Part shown: in pieces, positions 55,801 to 63,617 of the stretch
Position numbering within the stretch: the first letter of the stretch is position 1
Layout: every line of letters starts with the position of its first letter
From: Candidatus Phycosocius spiralis
GTDB lineage: Bacteria > Pseudomonadota > Alphaproteobacteria > Caulobacterales > Aquidulcibacteraceae
Reading direction: 5' to 3'
Assembly: GCF_030158815.1 (NCBI RefSeq)
Contig: NZ_BPFZ01000009.1
Coordinates: 43,201-107,200, forward strand
Length of the DNA: 64,000 nt
Translations under genes and position numbers: made by a program
Notes under the pieces: model-generated
What the model was told of the DNA's origin: nothing
Database searches by the model: none
Seen by the model: the letters and a program-made list of their open reading frames with translations, nothing else

Positions 55801-56665
55801 TGGCCCCTGCCGGTAAGATATCAATAACGATGGCATTGCCATCACGATTATGACGCACCACACTGCCAGGTTTGACATCGAGTACCAAAGAAGTGTCTGT
55901 TGCAGAATTGTAACGTGCCGCATCCAGCACCCCTTCTGGGGGCTGATTTCGTAAAGAGGCAATGTCAAACGCAAAAAGCCCAGGCAGTGCTATCGCCAGC
56001 CTATCGCCGCTACGCGAATAGCCATAATTGGGTAAAGGTGATTGCGAACCCTGACGCGTCAAGCGCAATCTCGTAAATTCCTTAGACGGTAGTATTTCAA
56101 CCAATACGCGTGGAGCCCCAATTGGAGCTGGACTATTAATCATCTTTTTGGGCTGAACATCGCGATCTGGGCTTAGCTCTTCTTGTCCCTGATCGTCATT
56201 GTTTTGTTCAGATATGCCTTGGTAAGGTGGCGGATCAGGTGCATCTGCCAAGACAAAATCGAATGCTTGGATATTTGAAAAACGGCTTTGAACAACCCTT
56301 GTGCCTTGTAACAAAACCATACGAATGGTGCGTTTATCGGCGCTTAAGGCTGCGGAAGCTAAAAAATCAGGTGCACCTCTTACAAATTGGATTGGATCAG
56401 CCTCGACGGGTCGTGGTAAACGAATGAACGCTAAACCATTATTGGGCGGCGCGTTGGCGCTGGCACTTAGATTGGTTCCTGCAGGCCACTCAATTAACAA
56501 GCGTGCATAGGTTGGATTTTGAGTTGCAGATAATGTGACCCCAGCCAGACCTTTAACCGGTGGGGCTTTAGCAGCTGCAGGTGGGTTTGCTTGCCCATAG
56601 GCAAAGGGTGGCGCTGCCAGCGCGACGCACAAGATATAAGCAAGTAATTGACGCAGCTTGGCCAT
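52889..56665 (-). CDS. Large secreted TPR-rich protein in the flagellar cluster
   Basis: A 1258-residue protein with an N-terminal signal peptide (LRQLLAYILCVALAAPPFAYG). Residues about 35-480 are beta-rich (RLLIEWPAGTNLSAS, RLTRQGSQSPLPNYG, and others), with a Lys/Glu/Ala coiled-coil stretch near 300-330. From about 600 to 1100 it is a solenoid of helical tetratricopeptide-like repeats (GSLYIQVGDVRSGLSTMASA, ALLAARSMARLGRSDEALFA). The C-terminus is Pro/Arg/Asn-rich. Its place between fliP and the motE-fliM operon suggests a periplasmic motility role, but I recognise no characterised homologue. Confidence 0.75.
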   Translation of the reverse strand: MAKLRQLLAYILCVALAAPPFAYGQANPPAAAKAPPVKGLAGVTLSATQNPTYARLLIEWPAGTNLSASANAPPNNGLAFIRLPRPVEADPIQFVRGAPDFLASAALSADKRTIRMVLLQGTRVVQSRFSNIQAFDFVLADAPDPPPYQGISEQNNDDQGQEELSPDRDVQPKKMINSPAPIGAPRVLVEILPSKEFTRLRLTRQGSQSPLPNYGYSRSGDRLAIALPGLFAFDIASLRNQPPEGVLDAARYNSATDTSLVLDVKPGSVVRHNRDGNAIVIDILPAGANSDAVTGFKQQAAAVRAKAEAKKAEAKENAAKTSEQGSNPATQSTLNEQAALTQRPDPAPSGRIKMSSAMIASGLQLEFDFQAPAASVIFRRGDSIYAMFATAANVDIGRVASGKYLSRIETLRGNGVSGVRIVAPPEVNAIPSAMGNKWRITLSPERSSVARNIVIDRERALDGTSRVKAIVPDGAATGVMTDPGVGDTLLLGLSLGPVSALQAQRSFLEATLPETYQGLAVIPRTEDFELRRSVDGFVLVRPQGMALSGLSDEDNVTENPVTPPGFVNFKSWKQGAKADFIPNLSKLRRKAAAELGGTGMAMAARLDLARFYLGWDMGPEAAGIIRQVRDDVPVASEFPDLIALEGIATLMTGNSKDAFTKLSDPKLGNDPSSQLWAGLAAYQNGNLGEARLRFERGEPALRLFEPDYRARFAIANGEAAMDLGDFSLANIAASAAQSDAQEPVTQLQAALLAARSMARLGRSDEALFALTKLAAAPDPEIAARASYEKVNLGLSTGKINPIEAIRILDGLRFAWRGDDLEIDVLRLLGSLYIQVGDVRSGLSTMASAMTLRPELPAARRLRIELADQFKQLFLEGGADGMDPIQALALFYDFRNLAPIGPDGDRMVRGLAERLVALDLLPQATQLLQHQVDKRLEGFAKAQVSTDLAAIYMMDRRPEDALRAIWNSRVALLPEALNQQRRLIEAASLAELGRRDHALETIEFDGSRDAARLRTEIYMRAKDWPNAAANARATLPPVQPRLSPEDAGEVLRVAVTQAMARETANNRELARTYGPAMAKSANAEAFKVLTDTAIPSNATLVAAVNSVTSGSPYDGLMRRLRTRLNDIEAPIENQAIMAENANGVSDGNPTGKLASTLLAVLPEGLRPKPNPEAAKPPAPLMPPLQRRSAPITKIPPPLNPEAGATRPVTRPPIQNQPKATPKRANSRPTLDAPRDPPPDQFSSNQASQNRASPNQVSMR

Positions 56666-57020
56666 CTGGTCTCTAAATCAAAAATAGCTATGTGCTGAAC
56701 CCAAGAAGCTCAGCCGTATCATCACCCTACTTATCAAGCATGGCGGTTAAATTGATCTTACCAAATAAAGGGTGTTGTCACTTATTTAATGTAAATGTCA
56801 GACTACTTCAACTTAGTGTGCGTTCATGTGCATCACGCGCCTTTATCAAATGCATCATTTTACCAATTAAAGCTATAAAATATTGATTTATATGATATAT
56901 ATTTCAAACTGCACCAGATAAATGAATACGCAGTTCACGCCAAGCCCCGTTTGTCTTGCGACATAAAGGTGAAAAGGGATCATTTGAGACACAAATTGGG
57001 CAGGTGAGCGCTCATAACCG
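56666..57020. other. Intergenic region upstream of the TPR gene
   Basis: About 355 bp, AT-rich, between the motE-like gene and the TPR gene on the same strand. No gene, clear sigma-54 site or hairpin terminator is visible. It probably holds a separate promoter for the TPR gene. Confidence 0.4.
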
Positions 57021-58007
57021 CTATTTTGGGGCGGCCGGTGTTTGTCCAGATGCTGCTTTTGCTGCTGCTTGCGGTGTCCTAGGGGCATTGGGTGCTTTGG
57101 TCACAGGTGAACGCGGGGGGGTTGGACCCGCTCCAGCTGGTGTTGAACCTTGAGCAGCGGATGGACTGGTAGCTTGCTGGGAAGCAGGCGCAGGTGACGG
57201 TCCCGCTTTAGGTTGTGGAGTTAATGCAGCTTGTTGCCCAACCGCATTGGCGGGTGGCGCATTGGCGGGTGGCGCATTGGCGGGTGGCGCATTGGCTGCG
57301 GCTGCACCCGTCTGTGCTGGAAGTGTTTTAGCCGCAGGCAGTTGTGCAGGGGCATTATTGGCAGTCAGAGGTAAGACTGGGGGATTTAACTCTGCTAGGC
57401 GGCTTGTCACTTCACGGGCACGTTCAGGCGACATTTTAGCCAAGATGAGCGAAAGGGATTGCTCCTTCATTTTTTGAGCAATTTTCAGCAGAACCTCAAT
57501 ATCGAGACCCTCCCATACCCTACCAGCCTCTTTTGGTTTCATCTTCTCATAAACGCGGACTAGACCCGCAATACGCTGGGCTTCCAATTCATCGACTTGG
57601 CCCAATAACTTTTGAATACCGGCTTCAACTTCTTTGAGCGATGCCAGTTTATCTTGAATTTTTGCGTCCGCATTGGTTAACAGATTTTCACGGGTGATGA
57701 GTTCACGTTCTCGCGTATCAAGCGCCTGCCGGCGTTCTTGCAAGGCTTGCAACAAACGATACTCAGCCGCACTAATACCCGCTTCCTTGGCTAAATCGAC
57801 AGGCAAACACATAGGCGGCCCCACTTTTTGGCCAGGGGGTGAGGAACCAGCCTGTGCAGCAGGTACTTGAGCTGTCCCAACCTCCTTTGTAGCTTCGCCC
57901 TGAGCAAGCGCATTGGTAGCATCAAGAACAACACGCCCAACCTGAACAGCTCCAACGATGCCCAGCGCCAACGCCAGACCCGTTAATGGCCTTATGTTAA
58001 AACTCAT
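57021..58007 (-). CDS. MotE-like periplasmic protein (MgtE N-domain)
   Basis: About 328 residues. The N-terminal signal/anchor is GLALALGIVGAVQVGRVVL, a long coiled-coil follows (EYRLLQALQERRQALDTRER and on to about 180), then the MgtE intracellular-N-like fold YEKMKPKEAGRVWEGLDIEV and LILAKMSPERAREVTSRLAE. The C-terminus is Pro/Ala-rich, including three exact NAPPA repeats. Proteins of this build (MotE) chaperone MotC and stabilise the flagellar motor. Start ATG overlaps the DUF6468 stop as ATGA (58004-58007). Confidence 0.82.
   Translation of the reverse strand: MSFNIRPLTGLALALGIVGAVQVGRVVLDATNALAQGEATKEVGTAQVPAAQAGSSPPGQKVGPPMCLPVDLAKEAGISAAEYRLLQALQERRQALDTRERELITRENLLTNADAKIQDKLASLKEVEAGIQKLLGQVDELEAQRIAGLVRVYEKMKPKEAGRVWEGLDIEVLLKIAQKMKEQSLSLILAKMSPERAREVTSRLAELNPPVLPLTANNAPAQLPAAKTLPAQTGAAAANAPPANAPPANAPPANAVGQQAALTPQPKAGPSPAPASQQATSPSAAQGSTPAGAGPTPPRSPVTKAPNAPRTPQAAAKAASGQTPAAPK
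57246..57296. repeat. 15-bp tandem repeat coding for NAPPA
   Basis: Three exact copies of a 15-bp unit (57246-57260, 57261-57275, 57276-57290) plus six bases, inside the motE-like gene. On the minus strand they encode the repeated pentapeptide N-A-P-P-A. In frame, so copy number can change without breaking the gene. Confidence 0.95.
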
Positions 58008-58432
58008 CTCAATCCGCCCCATTTTTCAGAGGTTGGGCGATCCCGGCGCTTCAGGCGAAATTCATCATCCAATGGATCGTCATTCCAGCGTAAATCGTGC
58101 TGGGCTTCACGGTCTACCCTTGAAGGAGCAGACTTACCCTCTAAGGCACGCGCGGTTGAGGATAGGAATTTCAAGGTGTCAGCTGCTGCGCGCGCCTCTT
58201 GAATGCCGCGCTCTAAATGCGTTTGGGCCTCCTGTGAACTCGCTTTAAGTGTGGCCACGGAGGCTTCAGCGCGCCCCACTGCCAAAGCCAATTCTTTAGC
58301 AGCTGCTGCCACACCATCCTTGCCTTCCCGCAAGGCTGTGATTTTTCGGTCCAAACGGATGCATAAAAGAGCCACCACCAACATAGCAATCGCCAGAATG
58401 ATTTGGGCGGCGGGGATAAAATAGGCGCTCAT
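58004..58432 (-). CDS. DUF6468 membrane-anchored flagellar-cluster protein
   Basis: A 142-residue protein with a single N-terminal membrane helix (IILAIAMLVVALLCIRLDRK), then a helical segment (VAAAAKELALAVGRAEASVA, EAQTHLERGIQEARAAADTL) and a charged tail. The family occurs between fliM and motE in alphaproteobacterial flagellar operons; its function is unknown. Start and fliM stop overlap as ATGA (58429-58432). Confidence 0.75.
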   Translation of the reverse strand: MSAYFIPAAQIILAIAMLVVALLCIRLDRKITALREGKDGVAAAAKELALAVGRAEASVATLKASSQEAQTHLERGIQEARAAADTLKFLSSTARALEGKSAPSRVDREAQHDLRWNDDPLDDEFRLKRRDRPTSEKWGGLR

Positions 58433-59523
58433 TGACTTAATAATTCCAATCTAGCAGAGTTTGATAAAGGGGCATCCAAGCTTAAAGCAATAGCGCGCCC
58501 CAACTTACCCATCCGCCCTTTGGTTAAGGGAATTTGTCCACAACGTAATTCTACGCTTCCATCAGGTGGCTGATTTAAAAACACTGTTTCACCAACCTTC
58601 AAGTTTAACAAACGACCCAATGGAACAGGCAGTTCATCCAACACAGCCTCAACCTGCATATCAGTTGACCATAATTCGGTCGCCAAGTGACCTTCCCAAA
58701 TATTATCGCGGCCAAATTTCTCACCCATAAATTGTTGGATTAACATTTTACGGATTGGTTCCAGCGTTGCATAAGGTAGCAAAAGCTCTACCCGGCCACC
58801 CCGATCTTCCATATCGATCCGCATCTTGATCATGATTGCCGCGTTGGCAGGCCGGGCAATTGCGGCAAAACGAGGATTGGTTTCAATACGGTCCAGGGAA
58901 AAATTCACTTGCTTTAGCGGCTCAAATGCCGATTGCATGTCTTGTAGAATTACTTCGACCATCCTAGTCACCAACATACGTTCAATGGTCGTATAGGGAC
59001 GCCCTTCAATACGCATAGCTGTGGTACCGCGCCGCCCACCTAATAGCACATCGACAATGGAATAAATCAAATTGGAATCTACGGTCATCAAACCATAATT
59101 GTCCAATTGTTCCGCCCGAAATACGGCTAAAATTGCCGGCAGTGGGATGGAGTTAAGATAATCACCAAATCGGATAGAGGAAATATGATCCAACGATACT
59201 TCGACATTATCAGAGGTAAAATTCCGCAAACTAGTCGTCATCAATCGCACCAAGCGGTCGAAGACGATTTCCAACATCGGCAGGCGCTCATAGGAAACCA
59301 ACGCGGAATTAATGATACCGCGAATGCCGTTTTTCTCGTTTCCTTCTTCGTCGCCTAAATCAAAGCCGAGGAGGGAATCGATTTCATCTTGGTTGAGAAC
59401 CCGCTCGGCTCCAATGGCCATGGCTGAGAGTTTTGCCTGTCTCATTGCCGACCATAGCCTCCCACCCGCTGCTTCGGCTTCCCAAGCCGCAGCCATGGCA
59501 TCTTGATCGACTTCATCCGCCAT
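58429..59523 (-). CDS. fliM: Flagellar motor switch protein FliM
   Basis: A 364-residue C-ring protein that binds phospho-CheY and controls rotation. After a 40-residue acidic N-terminal extension (MADEVDQDAMAAAWEAEA) comes the CheY-binding-type motif VLNQDEIDSLLGF. The middle domain contains LYSIVDVLLGGRRG-like sequence (about 150) and the C-terminal SpoA/FliN-like domain contains LPVPLGRLLNLKVGETVFLN. fliN is not adjacent. Start overlaps the fliL stop by one base. Confidence 0.94.
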   Translation of the reverse strand: MADEVDQDAMAAAWEAEAAGGRLWSAMRQAKLSAMAIGAERVLNQDEIDSLLGFDLGDEEGNEKNGIRGIINSALVSYERLPMLEIVFDRLVRLMTTSLRNFTSDNVEVSLDHISSIRFGDYLNSIPLPAILAVFRAEQLDNYGLMTVDSNLIYSIVDVLLGGRRGTTAMRIEGRPYTTIERMLVTRMVEVILQDMQSAFEPLKQVNFSLDRIETNPRFAAIARPANAAIMIKMRIDMEDRGGRVELLLPYATLEPIRKMLIQQFMGEKFGRDNIWEGHLATELWSTDMQVEAVLDELPVPLGRLLNLKVGETVFLNQPPDGSVELRCGQIPLTKGRMGKLGRAIALSLDAPLSNSARLELLSQ

Positions 59524-60137
59524 TACTGAACCAACATTTCTTCAATTAACACATCATCGACTTGTGCTGGGGCAACCGCAAGATTAACGCGTTTGAGCAA
59601 TTCCAGTTGCAGCCGCGAATAGCCCGCTGACCCGGCGATATCTTCGGCCCGCAACTCCCGCAAAAAGCCGGTAAATTGATCTAGAATCCGCGGCAATAGC
59701 GGCCTGATTGTTTCAGCGGTTTCGGTATCTTTAGTTTGCAAAGTTAGACGCAGCTTTAAATAGACCGGACGGGCATCGGAGGTCACAATGTTGACGATAA
59801 CATCTGGAACGGTCATAAAGCCCTCGCCATTGGGGCCCTCTGAGATTTTGATGCCACCTTCTTGTTTGGGCTGTCCCTCCTTACCTTTTTCCCCGCCCTT
59901 TGCCTCGGCCCCCTTTTTTTCTTCCTTGTTCTCTTTGGCTTTATCCTTAGTCTTTTCGGGGGATTCCGCGGTGGCGGGTTTATTAAAGAGCAAGAAATAA
60001 GCGGCAGCACCGCCACCCAAGAGAACAACAACTGGAAGAACGATGAATAAAATCAATTGCTTGCCAGCAAGCTTCTTTTTCCCGCTTCCTTCGGCATCTG
60101 CTGCCACATCGTCCTTTTTGTCCGCCTCATCTGCCAT
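59523..60137 (-). CDS. fliL: Flagellar basal body-associated protein FliL
   Basis: A 204-residue single-pass inner-membrane protein surrounding the stator. A charged cytoplasmic N-terminus is followed by the membrane helix LILFIVLPVVVLLGGGAAAY and a long Lys/Glu linker. The FliL periplasmic domain reads VIVNIVTSDARPVYLKLRL, then TIRPLLPRILDQFTGFLREL, and ends DVLIEEMLVQ. First gene of the fliL-fliM-DUF6468-motE operon; a CtrA half-site lies about 80 bp upstream. Confidence 0.92.
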   Translation of the reverse strand: MADEADKKDDVAADAEGSGKKKLAGKQLILFIVLPVVVLLGGGAAAYFLLFNKPATAESPEKTKDKAKENKEEKKGAEAKGGEKGKEGQPKQEGGIKISEGPNGEGFMTVPDVIVNIVTSDARPVYLKLRLTLQTKDTETAETIRPLLPRILDQFTGFLRELRAEDIAGSAGYSRLQLELLKRVNLAVAPAQVDDVLIEEMLVQ

Positions 60138-60216
60138 TTGTATCTCGCCATTTTGCGTGCAAAGCCCGACTCACGGGTCTTATATCATGTAATTGTCTTA
60201 AGTGCTTAAGCCAATC

Positions 60217-60224
60217 ATGGTTAA
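60217..60224 (-). promoter_or_regulatory. CtrA half-site upstream of fliL
   Basis: TTAACCAT on the minus strand, the CtrA 8-mer. A second TTAA lies 11 bp downstream rather than 7. The site is about 80 bp before the fliL start. Weaker than the flgB box. Confidence 0.4.
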
Positions 60225-60369
60225 TGAAATGTCACCAAATTAGAGGAAGGCGGCAAAATCTGCCCAGACTAAGCCCATTAGCTGGCTAACAAGCTATTCT
60301 TTCGCGGCAATTCTTACCTATCTTTCGATTTGTCATTATTAAACATCTGTATTTCAAAATATTTTATTC

Positions 60370-60385
60370 TGGCCCGTCCTTTGCA
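60370..60385 (+). promoter_or_regulatory. Sigma-54 promoter of flgF
   Basis: TGGCCCGTCCTTTGCA matches TGGCACG-N4-TTGCA with one mismatch and the correct GG-N10-GC spacing. It lies about 70 bp upstream of the flgF start. Sigma-54 with an FlbD-type activator controls rod, hook and ring genes in alphaproteobacteria such as Caulobacter. Confidence 0.75.
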
Positions 60386-60455
60386 TCACAGGTGCAAGCT
60401 CAGAACAATCGGCACTAAAATGTACCTCGAGCACCCCAGAAGGTAGACAAAAGAG

Positions 60456-61193
60456 ATGGATAATACACTTCTCATAACCCTATCCGCCCAAAATGCGATC
60501 CGGCGGCAAATGGATGTAGCTGCCAATAATATGGCGAACGTAACAACGGCTGGTTTTAAATCTGAGGCGGTGTTGTTTGAGCCGGTTATTCGCCGCCCTG
60601 CTTCGATCAAGGAGCGACCTAGAACCATTGAATTTGTGCGCGACTATACAATTGCCCGTGACTTTCGCCCGGGTAGCTTACAGCGCACCGATAATCCGCT
60701 TGATTTCGCTGTGGCTGGTGAAGGATATTTTACGGTTCAAACCGGCCAAGGCCTAGCCTATACGCGCGATGGACGCTTTCAAATCAACCCCGAAGGCACG
60801 ATCGTCACAGGTGATGGGCGCCCTGTTTTAGATAATTTAGGTCAGCCGATTGTTTTAAATGTTGCAGCAGGATCGCCTACCGTCGGCAAGAATGGGACAA
60901 TTACACAAAATGGCGTGCCCGTTGGTCAGTTTGGTATTGCCCGCTTTGATCGCCCAGGCGCATTAGACAAGATTGGTGATAATTTGTGGCGACCAAACAA
61001 TGAGGTTGCCCAAGTCGCTGCTGACCCACAAATCGTACAAGGCATGATTGAAGGGTCCAATGTCGTTGCAGTAACCGAGCTAACACGCATCATGGAAATA
61101 AGTCGCGCCTTTGAAAGCGTGACGCGACTGCAAAAACAAGCCGAAGAATTACGTGGACGGGCGATTGACCGCCTAGCCCGTGTTCAATCCTAA
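60456..61193 (+). CDS. flgF: Flagellar proximal rod protein FlgF
   Basis: A 245-residue rod protein. N-terminal LSAQNAIRRQMDVAANNMAN (the rod/hook D0 signature) and DNPLDFAVAGEGYFTVQTGQ, C-terminal MIEGSNVVAVTELTRIMEIS plus the final heptads. First gene of flgF-flgG-flgA-flgH behind a sigma-54-type promoter. Confidence 0.95.
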   Translation: MDNTLLITLSAQNAIRRQMDVAANNMANVTTAGFKSEAVLFEPVIRRPASIKERPRTIEFVRDYTIARDFRPGSLQRTDNPLDFAVAGEGYFTVQTGQGLAYTRDGRFQINPEGTIVTGDGRPVLDNLGQPIVLNVAAGSPTVGKNGTITQNGVPVGQFGIARFDRPGALDKIGDNLWRPNNEVAQVAADPQIVQGMIEGSNVVAVTELTRIMEISRAFESVTRLQKQAEELRGRAIDRLARVQS

Positions 61194-61214
61194 ATAATAT
61201 GAGGAACTAAACCT

Positions 61215-62003
61215 ATGCGTTCGATGAATATTGCAGCAACTGGTATGTTGGCTCAACAATTAAACGTAGAAGTCATATCCAACAATATTGCCAATATGAA
61301 TACCACAGGCTTCAAGCGCCAGCGCGCAGAATTTCAAGATTTGATCTATCAAAATTTAGAGCGTCCAGGTGCAACCACCTCAGATTCTGGTACCATTGAC
61401 CCAACAGGGGTCCAAGTTGGCTATGGCGTTAAAACTGGCTCTGTCTATCGTATCGCCGAGCAAGGAAGTTTGTCCCGCACGGACAACAAATTTGACTTAG
61501 CCATCAATGGGCGCGGTTATTTTCAAGTGTTATTGCCAGATGGCAGAACGGCTTACACAAGAGCTGGCAATTTTTCTTCATCACCAACTGGGCAAATTGT
61601 TACGGGCGACGGCCTGATTGTGCAGCCCGAAATTCAGATTCCTGAAGGCGCACTTGATTTTTCCGTCTCACCCTCAGGTCAGGTCCAAGCGGTTCTATCT
61701 GGGCAAACGGCACCCCAAGATGTCGGTCAATTGACCCTTGCGACTTTTGTGAACCCAGCAGGTCTTGAAGCCTTAGGCGATAATTTGCTCGTTGAAACAG
61801 CAGCTTCAGGCCCTGCAACTGTGGGCAATCCTAATGTCGCGGGACTGGGATCGATCAATCAAAGCTATGTGGAAGCGTCCAACGTCAATCCGGTGTTTGA
61901 GATTTCCGCTCTGATCATTGCCCAACGTGCCTATGAGATGAATTCAAAGGTCATCAATGCGACCGATGAAATGATGCAAGCTACTTCACAAGTCCTGAGA
62001 TAG
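61215..62003 (+). CDS. flgG: Flagellar distal rod protein FlgG
   Basis: A 262-residue distal rod protein. It reads AATGMLAQQLNVEVISNNIA, then MNTTGFKRQRAEFQDLIYQ, NKFDLAINGRGYFQVLLPDG, and ends LIIAQRAYEMNSKVINATDE. Complete; GAGGAA precedes the ATG. Directly follows flgF. Confidence 0.97.
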   Translation: MRSMNIAATGMLAQQLNVEVISNNIANMNTTGFKRQRAEFQDLIYQNLERPGATTSDSGTIDPTGVQVGYGVKTGSVYRIAEQGSLSRTDNKFDLAINGRGYFQVLLPDGRTAYTRAGNFSSSPTGQIVTGDGLIVQPEIQIPEGALDFSVSPSGQVQAVLSGQTAPQDVGQLTLATFVNPAGLEALGDNLLVETAASGPATVGNPNVAGLGSINQSYVEASNVNPVFEISALIIAQRAYEMNSKVINATDEMMQATSQVLR

Positions 62004-62013
62004 GAATGATTGA

Positions 62014-62874
62014 ATGCGGTTGAAAACCCCAAAATCCATGCTTTCCAAGCTGCTGAGCAACGCCCTCCTCCTCATGATGGGATGGGCCAACATCGGTTCG
62101 GCGGTTCAAGCCCAAATCATCACTCCAAGCTTGAGGCATGGGGAACCAGAATTAAGATTAAAGCCCATGCCTCAAGCAAGTGGATCCTATATCACTTTTG
62201 GTGATGTATTTGAGCATGCAGGGGCACTGACAAACCAGAATCTTGCCCGTGCCCCAATTGCAGGTCAAACTGTGGTTTTTGGTGTTGGGCCGATGCAAGC
62301 GCGCATTCGCGCCTCTGGAGCGGTCTGGTCGAACACAGAAGGCGTGCGCCAGATCGTAGTCTCAAACGCTACCCCTGTCGGTGAAGCCAATACCAACTCA
62401 TCCAATCCAGGTTATCAAACCGTTGCCGCACCAAAAGATACACGCCCGCAGCCAAAAGTGATTGCCGCCCTGGGGCGTGCTATAGCGCGGGGTGAGGAAA
62501 TACGTGCTGAGGATATAGTTTGGCTCGATGCACCAAGTCTTGCACCCCGCGATGCGCTTGAGGATGCTGATTTTCTCATTGGGAAAACGGCTAGACGGGA
62601 ATTGAATGCCCATATGCCATTGCGCGCCATCGATGTCATTGAAAAACCAGCTATCAGACGCAATGAAACTGTCACTTTGGTCTATGAAGCTTCTGGTATA
62701 AAATTATCTTTGCGGGGTCGCGCGTTGTCTGATGCGCCCCTTGGCGCAACCGTTCGGGTCGTCAATCCTCAATCTAAAAAAATCCTTGATGCTATCGTCG
62801 AAGGCCCCGGAACAGCGCGCGTTGTGATGAGCCAAGTTTCAGCCCAATTCGTCAACAGGAATGGAACCAACTAA
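62014..62874 (+). CDS. flgA: Flagellar P-ring assembly chaperone FlgA
   Basis: A 286-residue periplasmic protein with an N-terminal signal peptide (LLSNALLLMMGWANIGSAVQ). The SAF/FlgA C-terminal domain reads IRAEDIVWLDAPSLAPRDAL, then ELNAHMPLRAIDVI and NETVTLVYEASGIKLSLRGR. It chaperones FlgI into the P ring. Its stop overlaps the flgH start by one base. flgI is not in the window. Confidence 0.9.
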   Translation: MRLKTPKSMLSKLLSNALLLMMGWANIGSAVQAQIITPSLRHGEPELRLKPMPQASGSYITFGDVFEHAGALTNQNLARAPIAGQTVVFGVGPMQARIRASGAVWSNTEGVRQIVVSNATPVGEANTNSSNPGYQTVAAPKDTRPQPKVIAALGRAIARGEEIRAEDIVWLDAPSLAPRDALEDADFLIGKTARRELNAHMPLRAIDVIEKPAIRRNETVTLVYEASGIKLSLRGRALSDAPLGATVRVVNPQSKKILDAIVEGPGTARVVMSQVSAQFVNRNGTN

Positions 62875-63617
62875 TGCAAAAGTTGACTATGATCTTATGT
62901 GCGGGCCTATGTGTAACCGGATGTGCCTCTACGCTTGCAGAAGTAAGTCAAGTGGGCAAACCCCCTGAAGTCAGCCCTATCTATAACCCTGCCTATAGTA
63001 CAACGGGTCGGCGGCAAGTCGTGATGCCGATGCCAACCGCGCAAGGGCAAATTGCCGCATCCAACTCCCTATGGAAAGCTGGATCACGGCAGTTTTTCAA
63101 CGATCCACGCGCTTCCAATACGGGAGATATTCTAACCGTTTTGATCCAGATCAATGACCAAGCCCAAGTCAATAATTCTACGGGAAGGACGCGTTCATCA
63201 ACTTTGGATTCAGGGGTCACCAATTTTCTCGGCTTGGAGCAATTGCCTGGTAAACTCCTACCACAAGGTTTTACACCCAACACAGCTGTTGGCGTATCGT
63301 CAGGTGGCACATTTGCCGGACAAGGCCAAGTGGCCCGCAACGAAGTTGTGACTATGACGGTTGCGGCGATCGTTACCCAAGTCTTACCAAATGGCAATTT
63401 GGTGGTCGCAGGGCGCCAAGAAGTTCGTATCAACAATGAATTACGCGAACTTTTGGTTTCAGGTATCGTACGCCCACAAGACATTACTTCGGCCAACCAA
63501 GTACGTCACACCCAAATGGCAGAGGCGCGCATCTCTTATGGCGGGCGTGGCCAGATCAGCGCCTATCAGCAGCCCCCCAAAGGCCATCAGATCATGGAAG
63601 CCATCAATCCGTTTTAG
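62874..63617 (+). CDS. flgH: Flagellar L-ring lipoprotein FlgH
   Basis: A 247-residue outer-membrane lipoprotein. Signal peptide LTMILCAGLCVTGC with lipobox VTGC, then SLWKAGSRQFFNDPRASNTG, DILTVLIQINDQAQVNNSTG, and the C-terminal VSGIVRPQDITSANQVRHTQ and ARISYGGRGQIS. Last gene of the flgF-flgG-flgA-flgH unit. Confidence 0.95.
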   Translation: MQKLTMILCAGLCVTGCASTLAEVSQVGKPPEVSPIYNPAYSTTGRRQVVMPMPTAQGQIAASNSLWKAGSRQFFNDPRASNTGDILTVLIQINDQAQVNNSTGRTRSSTLDSGVTNFLGLEQLPGKLLPQGFTPNTAVGVSSGGTFAGQGQVARNEVVTMTVAAIVTQVLPNGNLVVAGRQEVRINNELRELLVSGIVRPQDITSANQVRHTQMAEARISYGGRGQISAYQQPPKGHQIMEAINPF

